From the NCBI GenBank assembly GCA_016721865.1, contig JADKHF010000030.1, forward strand, positions 1 through 18,386: a stretch of DNA of 18,386 nucleotides, in the 5' to 3' direction. The DNA comes from Nitrosomonas sp. Lineage in GTDB: Bacteria > Pseudomonadota > Gammaproteobacteria > Burkholderiales > Nitrosomonadaceae. Under the pieces are notes generated by a model. That model did not search any database. It was not told where the DNA came from and saw nothing but the letters and a program-made list of their open reading frames with translations. Positions 1-7,681 of this stretch are shown here, piece after piece (within the stretch, counting starts at the first letter, position 1; each line of letters opens with the position of its first letter). The position numbers and the translations under genes are program-made.

Positions 1-45
1 AGAGGTGCTCAACTCAGAAATACAATCGTTAACTTATACAATTAG
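1..45 (+). CDS. IS630-family transposase, last 14 codons only
   Basis: Frame 1 reads RGAQLRNTIVNLYN followed by TAG at 43-45. The same tail, with small changes (RGAQLRYTVVNLCN), ends the IS630 transposase at 16915-16956 on the other strand, so this is the C-terminus of a second copy. Only these codons are visible, so whether the full gene is intact cannot be judged. The stop codon lies inside the terminal repeat, four bases before the element end. Confidence 0.8.
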   Translation, partial: RGAQLRNTIVNLYN

Positions 46-49
46 ACAC
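1..49 (+). mobile_element. End of an IS630-family element (truncated by window edge)
   Basis: Bases 1-49, read in reverse complement, match 16911-16959 at 44 of 49 positions, which is the transposase-3' end of the IS630 copy on the right. The element ends in a terminal inverted repeat at the TA dinucleotide 50-51, the target that IS630/Tc1 elements duplicate. Transposase orientation here is plus, the opposite of the right-hand copy. The rest of the element lies outside the window. Confidence 0.85.
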
Positions 50-51
50 TA

Positions 52-535
52 GTGGGAGAGCCTTTCATTGAAGGAGATCAAGTTCAGGTAAGTTTATTCA
101 GCTGGAAATTCTGTATTCAATTTTATGGTTTTGTCGACAAAATTATTAAAAGTACCTTTTAAGTATTTACACTTGTCCTTCCCTAAGGAAATACACGGTC
201 AAAACATACGAAAATCACGAAGAATTAAATGTAATATTCAAGGATCCATCATTGAAAGATCTATCCCGGTGTCCATCATAGATCTTAGTATATGCGGCGC
301 AGGCATTAGCTCAGATATCACTTTGGGATCAACAGGCACAACGATCACATTGTCTTTTACCATCACAGTTCTTGACAAAGAAATACCCTTAACAATAAAA
401 GTACTATCAGATCGGTGAGGAAATCAATAAGAATGCCAGAAAATAATCTGCTTTGGGGTTGAATTTATCGACATAAAATCAGAACAGATACATACATTAC
501 GTCACTTGATTTATCGAAATTGTCGAACATCCTGA
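52..535 (+). pseudogene. YcgR-like PilZ-domain protein, IS-disrupted and frameshifted
   Basis: PilZ domains bind cyclic di-GMP, and YcgR-type proteins use this to brake flagellar motility. Three pieces are visible. Bases 52-158 (frame of 52) read GEPFIEGDQVQVSLFSW and then GFVDKIIKST, like the end of a YcgR N-terminal domain. The frame then shifts, and 125-415 gives KSRRIKCNIQ (the RxxxR arm) and IIDLSICGAGI (the D/NxSxxG arm). In-frame stops at 416 and 428 follow. Bases 455-532 then give GVEFIDIKSEQIHTLRHLIY, the usual last strand and helix, ending at TGA 533-535. The 5' part is cut off by the IS630 end at 49. A frameshift near 159 plus two stops make this dead. Family call is from motif pattern; it could be another PilZ protein. 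Confidence 0.7.
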
Positions 536-577
536 GAACATAGTTTAATTGAGAAAAATCCCCACCAGCAAACTCTT

Positions 578-1240
578 CTACCAGAAACCCCAATTACCTG
601 TCGACACGATCCATATACCCAATATCGCGTTGGTGATTGCGTGGGCGAGAATGGGTGACCACAATGTTCCGCTACGCATATATAACAAGTTATAAACGAT
701 ACCAGCAAAAAATCCGGCCAACCATAGATTATGCGCAACAGCAAAAAGTGCAGCCGTGATAAAGAATGCCTTTAATCCGACATGTGCCGGATTAACAGAA
801 AGAAAGTTTGGATGATCAATCCAGCGCATCAGGAATGACCGCCAAGAAAAGCTCTTCCATCACTGGGACAACCGGTGCCGCACCAATCAGCCTCACCACA
901 ACAAGAAACCAGTCGATTTCATTATCATCACGTGGATCAAAACCAACGGACTCTCCCATCACCATCAATCTGCCGTCAAGTTAATCCAGGCAACGAATAC
1001 AACGATACCGGCAACTATCGCAACAACCCAGGTACGAAAGCTTGTGCCAATTGGTAACCGCAATTCACTATAGGCGCTTCTCATCAACAAAGCAAACCAG
1101 CAACGACAGCTATTTTCCCGCATAAAGCAGGCGTAAATCATTAGCTTCCCAGCCAAACTACAATAACATATCTTCCAGCAGCATGAAAAGACATAAGCGC
1201 CGAAAGGTGCTATGCGACTTATATTTGCACGCTCAAACAT
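578..1240 (-). pseudogene. CPBP (CAAX-type) intramembrane protease, multiply frameshifted
   Basis: CPBP proteases are multi-pass membrane glutamyl endopeptidases with an EExxxR motif and two downstream histidines. The pieces read on the minus strand are: MFERANISRIAPFGAYVF (from 1240); in another frame MLLEDMLL, an in-frame TAG, then FGWEANDLRLLYAGK; then SAYSELRLPIGTSFRTW with a hydrophobic helix; then GESVGFDPRDDNEIDWF and PVVPVMEELF, where EE is the catalytic pair. One extra T then breaks the EELFWRSF region. The last frame (829-578) has FITAALFAVAHNLWLAGFFA and SPILAHAITNAILGIW with the conserved histidines. At least four frameshifts and one nonsense codon are needed to reconstruct it. 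It resembles the exosortase-associated subgroup (PEP-CTERM systems), but no exosortase gene is in view. Confidence 0.75.
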
Positions 1241-1299
1241 AATAAATTCCTTCTGAATTTTCTTTTAATTGTGGTGTTATCGCAGAAATTAGCGCGATA

Positions 1300-2073
1300 C
1301 TATTTCATATCATTCTGGCTAGGGTCTGTTGACATTTCACATAGGTAGCCACAGATAACCACAAGCCAAGGCAACCATACTTTCGTAATTTTCTCTTCCA
1401 GTTTGTCATATCTTGTTGCCACTGCGCGATACTGCTTTAATCGCGCAAAAGTGTTTTCCACCAAATGCCGATATTTATACAAGCCCCAATCCATGTCTGC
1501 ATTACCTTTCAATGAATTGCGCTTTCTTGGTATTACAGGCCTGGCTCCTTCTTTTGTTATCTGCTCCCGTATACAATCACTGTCATAGCCTTTGTCCGCC
1601 ACAATCGCTTCCGCGTCCAGGTAGCCTGGCAATCAAATCGGTGCTGCAGAACAATCATTGACTTCTCCACCGGTGATCTCAAACTCAACTGGCAAGCCAT
1701 CAACTATCAACCGCCAGATGAATCTTCGTGGTATTCCCTGCACGGCTTTTCCCGATGGCCTGCGGCTTCGCCAACCGCTCCCGCACTATGCTGATGCGCT
1801 TTAACGTAGCTGCCATCAATAAATTCCCATTCACAATCCGGGTCAATGATCAACGCCTTGAAAATCCCATCCACTTTATACTCAATGACCACGCGTTGAA
1901 CCTTTTGTAGATGGAATTCCAACTGCCAAATGCCTTCGGCAAGTCTCTCCACGGACAACCAACTCGCATTCGATACAGCATTCCTTCTACCGTCATGCGC
2001 AAATTGCGCTTGTTATAAATGGCTTCTTGAAGCAGAATCTTCTCAGCTTCGACCAAAACTCATCACTGAGCAT
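1300..2073 (-). pseudogene. IS5-family transposase, frameshifted
   Basis: DDE transposase read from ATG 2073. The N-terminal part has MLSDEFWSK and, after a shift, YRMRVGCPWRDLPKAFGSW, typical of the DUF4096 half. A second frame has DCEWEFIDGSYVKAHQHSAG with the first catalytic Asp. The third frame starts near 1632 and has EAIVADKGYDSDCIR (second Asp) and YRHLVENTFARLKQYR (catalytic Glu). One shift between halves could be the programmed orfA/orfB frameshift known in this family. Others, near 2045, 1775 and 1690, and a break near 1640 look like decay. The last frame runs through the terminal repeat and stops 22 bases outside the element. Confidence 0.8.
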
Positions 2074-2175
2074 CAAGCGGGCATCGCAAACTCGTTTTAT
2101 TGGTGGTATAGGAACCTCAATACTACGAGTTTTTCTATATTTATTAAATAATTACCGCAAAATGTCAACAGACCC
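1322..2175 (-). mobile_element. IS5-family insertion sequence (IS427/IS1031-like), 854 bp
   Basis: Perfect 16-bp terminal inverted repeats GGGTCTGTTGACATTT (1322-1337) and its complement (2160-2175) bound the element. A TA lies directly outside each end (1320-1321 and 2176-2177), consistent with a two-base target duplication. Length and the two-frame transposase layout fit the IS427/IS1031 groups of IS5. The transposase is damaged, so the element is probably not autonomous. Confidence 0.85.
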
Positions 2176-2271
2176 TAGCTTATAAAAAGAAGTTTAAAAA
2201 TGAAAGTAAAAAAAACATGACACATGATTCATCGTTGGTTTATTGCCACGGCAAATTTGTTCTCTTTGAAC
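2176..2271. other. Short AT-rich intergenic stretch, no gene seen
   Basis: This stretch is A/T-rich with short A-runs and no open frame of note. It separates the right end of the IS5 element from the stop codon of the ISAs1-type remnant. No terminator or promoter is convincing. Confidence 0.5.
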
Positions 2272-2550
2272 TCAAAGCAAACATAGTTGAGTTGAATTAA
2301 ACGTCATCCGTAGATAGTCGAATACCAAACGGGTATTTCTGGTTTAACTGTTGCATTTTTGAGCGACGCTGGATTTTCCGTCGGAGATGAACTGAATAAC
2401 GCCGACTGCAAAGCGACGCAGGCGGGAGATGTTTTCGGGGTCGGCCCGTACGGATACGACTTCGATCTTCATCGAAATTCCAATCGATCACATAGTGGCA
2501 AGCGATTCTCAATTGTCCAATGGCCGCGATTCAATTCGAGGATACGCTCA
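2272..2550 (-). pseudogene. ISAs1-type transposase, C-terminal remnant
   Basis: The minus strand reads SERILELNRGHWTIEN, the W-x-I-E-N signature carrying the catalytic Glu of ISAs1/H-repeat transposases. After a shift it continues CHYVIDWNFDEDRSRIRTG, matching the usual stretch after the glutamate. The last part is split over frames: KMQQLNQKYPFGIRLSTDDV in one, and VFDYLRMT in another, where the family normally has a DYLKMT-like motif. Only about the last 90 residues remain, with at least three frameshifts. The upstream side is cut at 2551 by the end of the IS1182-type element. Confidence 0.65.
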
Positions 2551-4180
2551 GAGGCTGTGAAAAAATCGATTTTTGCGAGGGGTAGCATTCTGGCGAAGAC
2601 GGCATTGAGCCACACGATTTTCCATGGCATACATCAGATTGACACCCTGTCTTTCAAAAGAGCGTCAAGCCAGCCACTTTCCCCCTGATTCTGCGATCAT
2701 TCTGCCCCCTTTACCCGCCAGCTACTAACGAAATGGACTGTGTTGGGTGCACATCCGAAGCAATTCAGGCGCTAAGGCAAAGGTTCGCATCAAGTTGTGC
2801 GCTAGCGCATGGAGTAACAATACGCCCCGCACCTTGGTTCTGCCACGTACTCTCAGCCGGGTTAGTCCGCGTTCCCTGGCTAGTGCATTGACACATTCGG
2901 CGGTTGCGGCTCGCTCCTTGTATACTTTCCTGGCTTCGTCTGTTCCCATGCGCTGGCGCCAATCTCTTACCGCTTGACTGTCCCCGGGTTTCGGTTGACA
3001 GGGGTCACTGGCATCGTCTCTCGATTTTGGTATGGGCGCGTAAACGCAGGTCTTCGTTTCTGCTTGATCCAGTTGATTATGGGCTGGATAGCCACCATCG
3101 ACCAGCCACTGCTGCGGGTTTTTGCTGTAGCGTTCATTAACTTGATCGATCATTGGCACCAGTTGCCCCATGTCACTACCTGCCGTGCTCACCTCGACTC
3201 CCACGATGATTTGAGTTTCGGTATCGGTGGCATATTGCGCGTTGTAAGCTGGGCGAAACCCGCCATCACCCATCTTCATGACCGTGGCCTCGGCATCGGT
3301 GGTCGATGCCCGCGCGTCTTCCGTTTTCTTGCCTTGCTTTTCCTTGAGCTTTTCCAATTCCGGCAAGCGCTGCAGCGCTTGTTCGATACGTTCGTGTCGC
3401 TCTCGTTGAGCACGCTCCCGAGCTGCTTGTTGCCGACGCGTCATGACTCCAGGATCGTCTTCAACTTGCCGTTTAAGGTCTCTATCTGCGTGCGCGCTTC
3501 TTCCAGGCAGCGCTCCAGCGTCCCCAGCGCCGGAATGATGATGCTCCCGCACTCGCCCTTACCCGCATGCCATCCTGTGCTACCCGCTTGAGCTCGACCG
3601 CTTTCACCGCCAACAAGGCCGCCACACTGTCTGTAAGTAAGCCATTAAACTCCGCTTCATGCTCCCCCGAAAAATCCGACAGTGTGTGATGGTTGACCTG
3701 TACTCCTCCGCAAATCCACCGATAGGCATCATGCGCCTCGGTTAGCCTCGCAATCGTCCGTGCGCTGCCTACTCCCTCAACAGTGGCATACAACCACAAC
3801 GAAAACAAAATTTCCGGTGCAATCGGTGTTCTGCCACTGCCACCTTCCACTGCCTTGATTCCAGCATAGATTCCGCTCAAGTCAGCCTGCTCTACATACG
3901 CCCATACGATCCTGGCCCGATGATCTTCCGGTAACAACGATTCCAGATCGCTCGGTCGTAATTCCACTTGCAACCGATTCGGCATCAGTACCCGCGCTAC
4001 GACCGCAACCAAGGGTTTAGCCAAGGGCCTGGGATTAATGATCATGTTGAGGTCTTCAGGAAATAAATCAGGGATTGATGACGTTGTCATGGCAGGTACA
4101 AATTAAATGGCTCGTTTCCGTTATTTTACCTGCTACTGGTCAGTTGAAGCCAGTGCACAAATGGTTTTTTCACAGCCTCT
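2551..4180 (-). mobile_element. IS1182-type insertion sequence, about 1.63 kb
   Basis: A 15-bp perfect inverted repeat, GAGGCTGTGAAAAAA (2551-2565) and its complement (4166-4180), brackets an IS1182-like transposase on the minus strand. The length is normal for the family. No clear direct target repeat is seen outside the ends, and the flanking genes do not match each other (see findings), so the ends may have been rearranged after insertion. The element is a relic because its transposase is frameshifted. Confidence 0.7.
2725..4090 (-). pseudogene. IS1182-family transposase, two frameshifts
   Basis: This is a DDE transposase starting at ATG 4090. Residues 1-190 (to about 3540) are continuous and typical of the family: RPSDLESLLPEDHRARIVWA, APEILFSLWLYATVEGVGSA, YRWICGGVQVNHHTLSDF and VAQDGMRVRASAGASSFRR. 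Near 3530 the frame changes to GTLERCLEEARTQIETL, and near 3480 it changes again to KRQVEDDPGVMTRRQQAARE. The last frame is open for some 250 codons to the stop at 2725. It contains a charged, probably coiled-coil linker, then MGDGGFRPAYNAQYATD, QQWLVDGGYPAHNQLD (catalytic Asp) and VRGVLLLHALAHNLMRTFAL near the end. One missing C and one change in a G-run explain the breaks. Confidence 0.8.
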
Positions 4181-4298
4181 CATCCCACGGGAGGCAATCT
4201 CTCAGTTTTACCCAGCGATTATTGGGATCAAGAATCATGCCCGGTGGTGTATCAAATCCTTTGAGGGGCAGTTGCTTTTGGCTGATATAACGAATCAT
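4181..4298 (-). pseudogene. DUF772-type transposase, N-terminal 39 residues only
   Basis: Reading back from ATG 4298 gives MIRYISQKQLPLKG, then LDPNNRWVKLRDCLPWDE. This is a recognisable N-terminus of IS4/IS5-like transposases with a DUF772 domain, where the LDPNNRWV...PWDE block is conserved. It stops abruptly at 4181, where the terminal repeat of the IS1182-type element begins. The rest of the gene is not found on the far side of that element. The exact IS family is uncertain. Confidence 0.6.
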
Positions 4299-4381
4299 AG
4301 TGCACGGTTTTTGGTGTTAATCACATATTTATGTGCACCATTTTACCAAAAAATACAATATTATTACATTTAATCAGATGC

Positions 4382-4952
4382 TTATACTTTTTTAGTAGGC
4401 TCTACATAAGGTATTTCTGAAGCTGTAACTTTTGCATTGATGCCGCACCGATCAATGAGCATTTTAACAGCATGTATTCTTCTAACTTTTTCTCGCTCAC
4501 TTACAGTAGGCCAAATAATGATACGATTTATTGACAAGAGCTCTTGAGATATTGACGTAACACCATAAAACAAATCAATAAATGGCACCATTGCACCGGA
4601 ACGCAGAAAATGTTTATTGGTAATTTCAGAAACAGCTATACCTTCTGTTTTCGTAAGATCACGAAACTCTTTGTTTTGAAGCGTATGGTATAGCAACAAT
4701 ACGAACCTCACTCTCCTCTCTGAATCTCCAATGCTTATACCGGTAAGCACATCGCAGCAATGAATAAGTATATTTTCCTAAAATTTCTTCATCATCAATT
4801 CCTCTTAAGTGATTGAAGTGAAGTTTCTTAACCACATCTAAATCTTGTTCAAATTCCTCTGAAAACTTAGAATTCGAGTCAGATGAACACACAACATCAC
4901 CAATAAACTGATCTAGCCTGAATATTGTATAAATAGGAAAATAACAATTCAA
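4382..4952 (-). pseudogene. DUF2971-like protein, frameshifted, AT-rich
   Basis: Two overlapping frames make one protein. The first (4952 down to about 4700) has FSEEFEQDLDVVKKLHFNHL and CAYRYKHWRFREESEVRIV. The second continues LQNKEFRDLTKTEGIAVSE, RSGAMVPFIDLFYGV, INRIIIWPT and ASEIPYVEPTKKV to the stop at 4382. The pattern fits DUF2971 proteins: an FREExEhRhV motif, a later PFIDLF-like strand, a KRIIIGPT-like strand and a final S-x-IPYR. Their function is unknown; they often occur in defence or mobile islands. The junction near 4700-4735 is a frameshift. The frame extends upstream to TAG at 5001-5003 with no ATG, so the start is lost or is TTG 4952. It is clearly A/T-richer than its neighbours, suggesting transfer. 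Confidence 0.6.
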
Positions 4953-4997
4953 GTATTTGATATAATTTGAGTTATCAAAGAATTGATTCGTAAAAAA

Positions 4998-5945
4998 TGT
5001 CTACAACTACTCGCTCTTCTGCCAATTCTACCCCAGAACAGCTCTGCTTTAATTCAATTCCCAGCTTCACAGTTCACGCCGACTTTGCCGGAGGGTGCTC
5101 TCCTCTGATTTGGGTGCGGTGGTACTGGATGCAGTCGATCATCGTATCGGCCTGATTGATCGCCTGACTTCGGTGATTTCCGATCCACGCGATGCGCGAT
5201 ATTACTCACCCCTGCGGGATTTGCTGAAACAGCGCGTATTTCAGATCGCCTCCAGGTTATGAAGACGGCAACGATGCTGATACCTTGCGCGCCGACCCGC
5301 TGTTCGAGCTAGCGGCAGGGCGCGCACCGCTGGAAACCGGCAATCCGTTGGCGTGACGCAACGCACTCCCGCCTGGAGGGATCGCTGCGCCGCAGTGACA
5401 TCTACCGGGCTCCAGAGCATTGATCGAACAGTTTGTCGCCACTTACAGCGAGGCGCCGAACAGCATCACGCTGGATATTGATCATACCGATCGCTGCGCA
5501 CGGCCAGCGGGAGCTTACCTTTCACAATCATCACTGGGTACTATTGCTACCTGCCACTGTTGGTGTTCGAGGCTGAGTCAGGAGCCTTGGTGACTTCCGC
5601 GTGCTGCGCCAAGGTCAAGCGCCCGACGGGTGTCGAGAATGCCATGATCATGAAGCGAGTGCTGCATGTTTTGCGCCAGCACTGGCCGCATACCCATATC
5701 CTGCTGCGCGGCGACGGGCATTTCTCCAATCCGGAGCTGATGAAGTAGATCAGTGAAATTGGCAATGCCGATTTCATCTTTAGCTTCTGGGCGGCAACGC
5801 CGTTTTGTCCGCCAAAGCTGAGGGACTGATGAAGAATGCGCGCGGTCATCTCGCGTTGCATCAGTTGATGGCTGCTCAAGGGATTGGGCCGGTCGTGTCG
5901 TCAGTGCGCCTGTTCGGTGAATTCGACTATGCCACCTTCTTCCTT
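4998..5945 (+). pseudogene. IS1380-family transposase, truncated and frameshifted
   Basis: It starts at ATG 4998 with EQLCFNSIPSFTVHADFAGG, a typical IS1380 opening. Pieces in changing frames follow: AVVLDAVDHRIGLIDRLTSV-like sequence near 5110-5180, a DADTLRADPLFELAAGRAPL-like stretch near 5270-5330, and TLDIDHTDRC (5470-5500) with the catalytic Asp. From 5630, VENAMIMKRVLHVLRQHWPH and ILLRGDGHFSNPELMK (second Asp) are open, then a stop. SAKAEGLMKNARGHLALHQ (5805 on) and RLFGEFDY (to about 5930) close the recognisable part. The final third of the normal gene, with the Glu, is missing. At least five frameshifts or stops make this a relic. Confidence 0.75.
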
Positions 5946-6064
5946 CCCAATAACCAGTTCACGCTCAATCTTGTCACTAGGGGTAGGGGAGATATCGCCT
6001 GAAAATCAAAAAATAGGGGAGCAGCAACAAAAATGTGTGACAAAAAGTTTATGCAAAGTTCGGG
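5946..6064. other. Unassigned stretch between IS1380 relic and small membrane gene
   Basis: The sequence leaves the IS1380 pattern just after 5930. I recognise neither the short open piece to 6002 nor the rest. No terminator with a T-run, no inverted repeat of IS type and no RNA gene are visible. The stretch may include the junction of a deletion that removed the end of the IS1380 element. Confidence 0.4.
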
Positions 6065-6288
6065 TTAAGACGGCCTATTAAATCGGGCCGCATCAATGAT
6101 TGACCATAGATGAAAAATTCCACCAATTACTGCAGGAATAATCAGCACGGCAAAAAAGTATCCCACGCCAACGATTACAAAAAACAAAAATGCCGACAAT
6201 AAACGCCCTTGAACCAGTTGACCTAACCCCGGTATGAAAAACTACAAACTGCTGCAAGTACATTTCCACCTGATCCCTGCCCTAACAT
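6065..6288 (-). pseudogene. Small two-helix membrane protein (TM2-like), one-base frameshift
   Basis: From ATG 6288, preceded by a good AGGGAG ribosome site at 6293-6298, the frame reads MLGQGSGGNVLAAVCS. It then needs one more T in the run near 6236-6240 to continue FFIPGLGQLVQGRLLSAFLF, FVIVGVGYFFAVLIIPAVIG and GIFHLWSIIDAARFNRPS, ending at TAA 6065-6067. The length of 224 bases is one short of 75 codons. There are two hydrophobic helices with a GLGQ-x-x-QGR turn, as in small TM2-type proteins of unknown role, and a terminal IDAARF motif. Either it is a recent homopolymer mutation or a base-calling error. It lies tail-side to cbbR on the same strand. Confidence 0.6.
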
Positions 6289-6575
6289 TATTCTCCCTCT
6301 TAATATTTTCACAGAACCAATTTAGTTTCTGCTGATTGTATTCTCGCCCATTGGCGCAGTAGATTGACCTTAAATCCGGGCTCCTAGTAATAGTTTTTTT
6401 CATTTCAAGAAGGGGGAAGTGTAAATTATTTAAGAAATTACCTGTGATATTTTGCACTATTCGCCTAATTTTTTTAAACGCTTTAACTTTCCATCCGGAA
6501 TTTCTGGTTCTCTGATTGAGAGAGTATATTCTTCTATACCGCATCAAAAAAAGTTTTACTTTTACAAAAAATTTT
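6289..6575 (-). other. Gap after cbbR; possible degraded N-terminal extension of the TM2-like gene
   Basis: A minus-strand frame is open from 6547 into the next gene. Its part from ATG 6403 reads SIYCANGREYNQQKLNWFCE, which faintly resembles a broken two-cysteine zinc ribbon of the kind often placed before TM2-like helices. The ATG lacks a clear ribosome site, and the paired cysteines are incomplete. I see no strong terminator for cbbR; A/T-rich runs lie at 6545-6580. Treat as non-coding unless homologues show otherwise. Confidence 0.25.
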
Positions 6576-7490
6576 TTATTTTTTTGATTTAGCCATCAAT
6601 TTTGCAGCTTCTTTTAACAAGAATTCTCTGAAAGCATTGGCAACAGCGGATAGGCGCTTATTTTTCCGATTCACCACATGCCAATAACGAATAATAGGAA
6701 ATCCCTGAACATCCAGAATTTTTAAACGATTCGTTTCAAGCTCCAACTCCGCCGTATGCTGCGACATAATACCTAACCCCATGCCAGCTTGAACCGCCTG
6801 TTTGATGGCTTCCGTCGTGTCTGCTTCCATCCCTTTATTGATTTTGACATCATGCGCTGCAAAAAAACGCTCCATGGCGCCGCGCGTTCCAGAACCTGAT
6901 TCACGTACCAGAAAAATTTCTTTGGCCAATCTTTTAACCGGTATATGCTGTTCTTTGCACAAAGGATGATCCGGCGGCGCTATAACGACTAATGGATTTT
7001 CAATAAAGGATTCGCTATCAATATCGAGATCTTCCGGCGGTTGCCCCATGATAGCAAGGTCTATCAGATTATCAGAAAGCTGTTTCAATACGGTTTCACG
7101 GTTAGAGACATTTAAACTCACTGTCACACCTTTATAGCGCTGACAAAACTTTGCCAATAAATGCGGCGCAAAGTAATTGGCTGTTGTCACCACAGAAATA
7201 TTCAATTTTCCCCGTTCCATGCCTTTCAATTCATCCAGTGCAACCTCCATATCAGATAATTGCTGGGAAATTGAACGGCTATATTGATATAACTCTCGTC
7301 CCGCTTCGGTCAGATAAATTCGTTTACCCAGTTGCTCAAATAGCGGCAAACTAATGTTACTTTCAAGTTGCTTAATCTGCATTGAAACAGCAGGTTGAGT
7401 TAAATGAAGTTCATCAGCTGCGCGCGAATAACTCAAGTGTCGAGCAACCGATTCAAACACTTTTAATTGTCGTAAAGTAAGATGAAGCAT
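6576..7490 (-). CDS. cbbR: CbbR, LysR-type regulator of the RuBisCO operon
   Basis: This 304-residue cytoplasmic LysR-type regulator is the normal length for CbbR. Residues 4-62 form the winged helix-turn-helix, including LRQLKVFESVARHLSYSRAA and LTQPAVSMQIKQLE. A linker helix follows, then the periplasmic-binding-fold effector domain from about residue 92 (KLNISVVTTANYFAPHLLAK, IMGQPPEDLDI, PLVVIAPPDHPL, FLVRESGSGTRGAMERFF). In known CbbRs this domain senses Calvin-cycle intermediates or NADPH. The gene is transcribed away from cbbL across a 191-bp gap, the classic arrangement for CbbR activation of cbbLS and for self-repression. ATG 7490 aligns with the usual LysR start; upstream GAG is only a weak ribosome site. 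No lesion is seen. Confidence 0.93.
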   Translation of the reverse strand: MLHLTLRQLKVFESVARHLSYSRAADELHLTQPAVSMQIKQLESNISLPLFEQLGKRIYLTEAGRELYQYSRSISQQLSDMEVALDELKGMERGKLNISVVTTANYFAPHLLAKFCQRYKGVTVSLNVSNRETVLKQLSDNLIDLAIMGQPPEDLDIDSESFIENPLVVIAPPDHPLCKEQHIPVKRLAKEIFLVRESGSGTRGAMERFFAAHDVKINKGMEADTTEAIKQAVQAGMGLGIMSQHTAELELETNRLKILDVQGFPIIRYWHVVNRKNKRLSAVANAFREFLLKEAAKLMAKSKK

Positions 7491-7535
7491 ACATCAACTC
7501 AGAGAGGTTCTCATAAACATTACCTTATCATAAAT

Positions 7536-7550
7536 ATCAGAATTACTGAT
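7536..7550. promoter_or_regulatory. Putative CbbR operator (T-N11-A palindrome)
   Basis: ATCAG-AATTA-CTGAT is a perfect 5-bp inverted repeat that contains a LysR-type T-N11-A (T7537 to A7549). It lies immediately upstream of the predicted cbbL -35 box, where a CbbR recognition site would be expected. A second symmetric sequence, TATAG-N10-CTATA (7558-7577), overlaps the promoter and could be the activation site. Binding is inferred from position and symmetry only. Confidence 0.5.
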
Positions 7551-7579
7551 TTGTTCTTATAGATAAATAGCGCTATAGT
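7551..7579 (+). promoter_or_regulatory. Predicted cbbL promoter
   Basis: TTGTTC (7551-7556) and TATAGT (7574-7579) are separated by 17 bases, a good sigma-70 spacing with near-consensus boxes. Transcription would start near 7586 and leave a leader of about 95 bases. The perfect palindrome ATAGCGCTAT (7567-7576) overlaps the -10 box. Predicted from sequence alone. Confidence 0.55.
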
Positions 7580-7681
7580 GTGTTTCATAGGTTTGAGTAG
7601 TCTTGTTTGTAACGCAATATCCTCTCTTTTCTGCCTGTGCTGTTGGCTGGAGTTGAGTGGAACTTAACTGGAGAAGAAACT

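Noticed and set aside
2974..3591. 205-codon plus-strand open frame
   Set aside because: It is antisense to the IS1182 transposase, whose motifs are clear on the minus strand.
6242..6547. 101-residue minus-strand open frame between cbbR and the TM2-like gene
   Set aside because: It overlaps the better supported TM2-like start in another frame and has no clear start signal; kept only as a weak hint of a degraded domain.
7637..7681. In-frame GTG start 15 codons upstream of cbbL
   Set aside because: ATG 7682 has a well-spaced GGAG site and begins with the family N-terminus; the upstream codons match nothing in RuBisCO.
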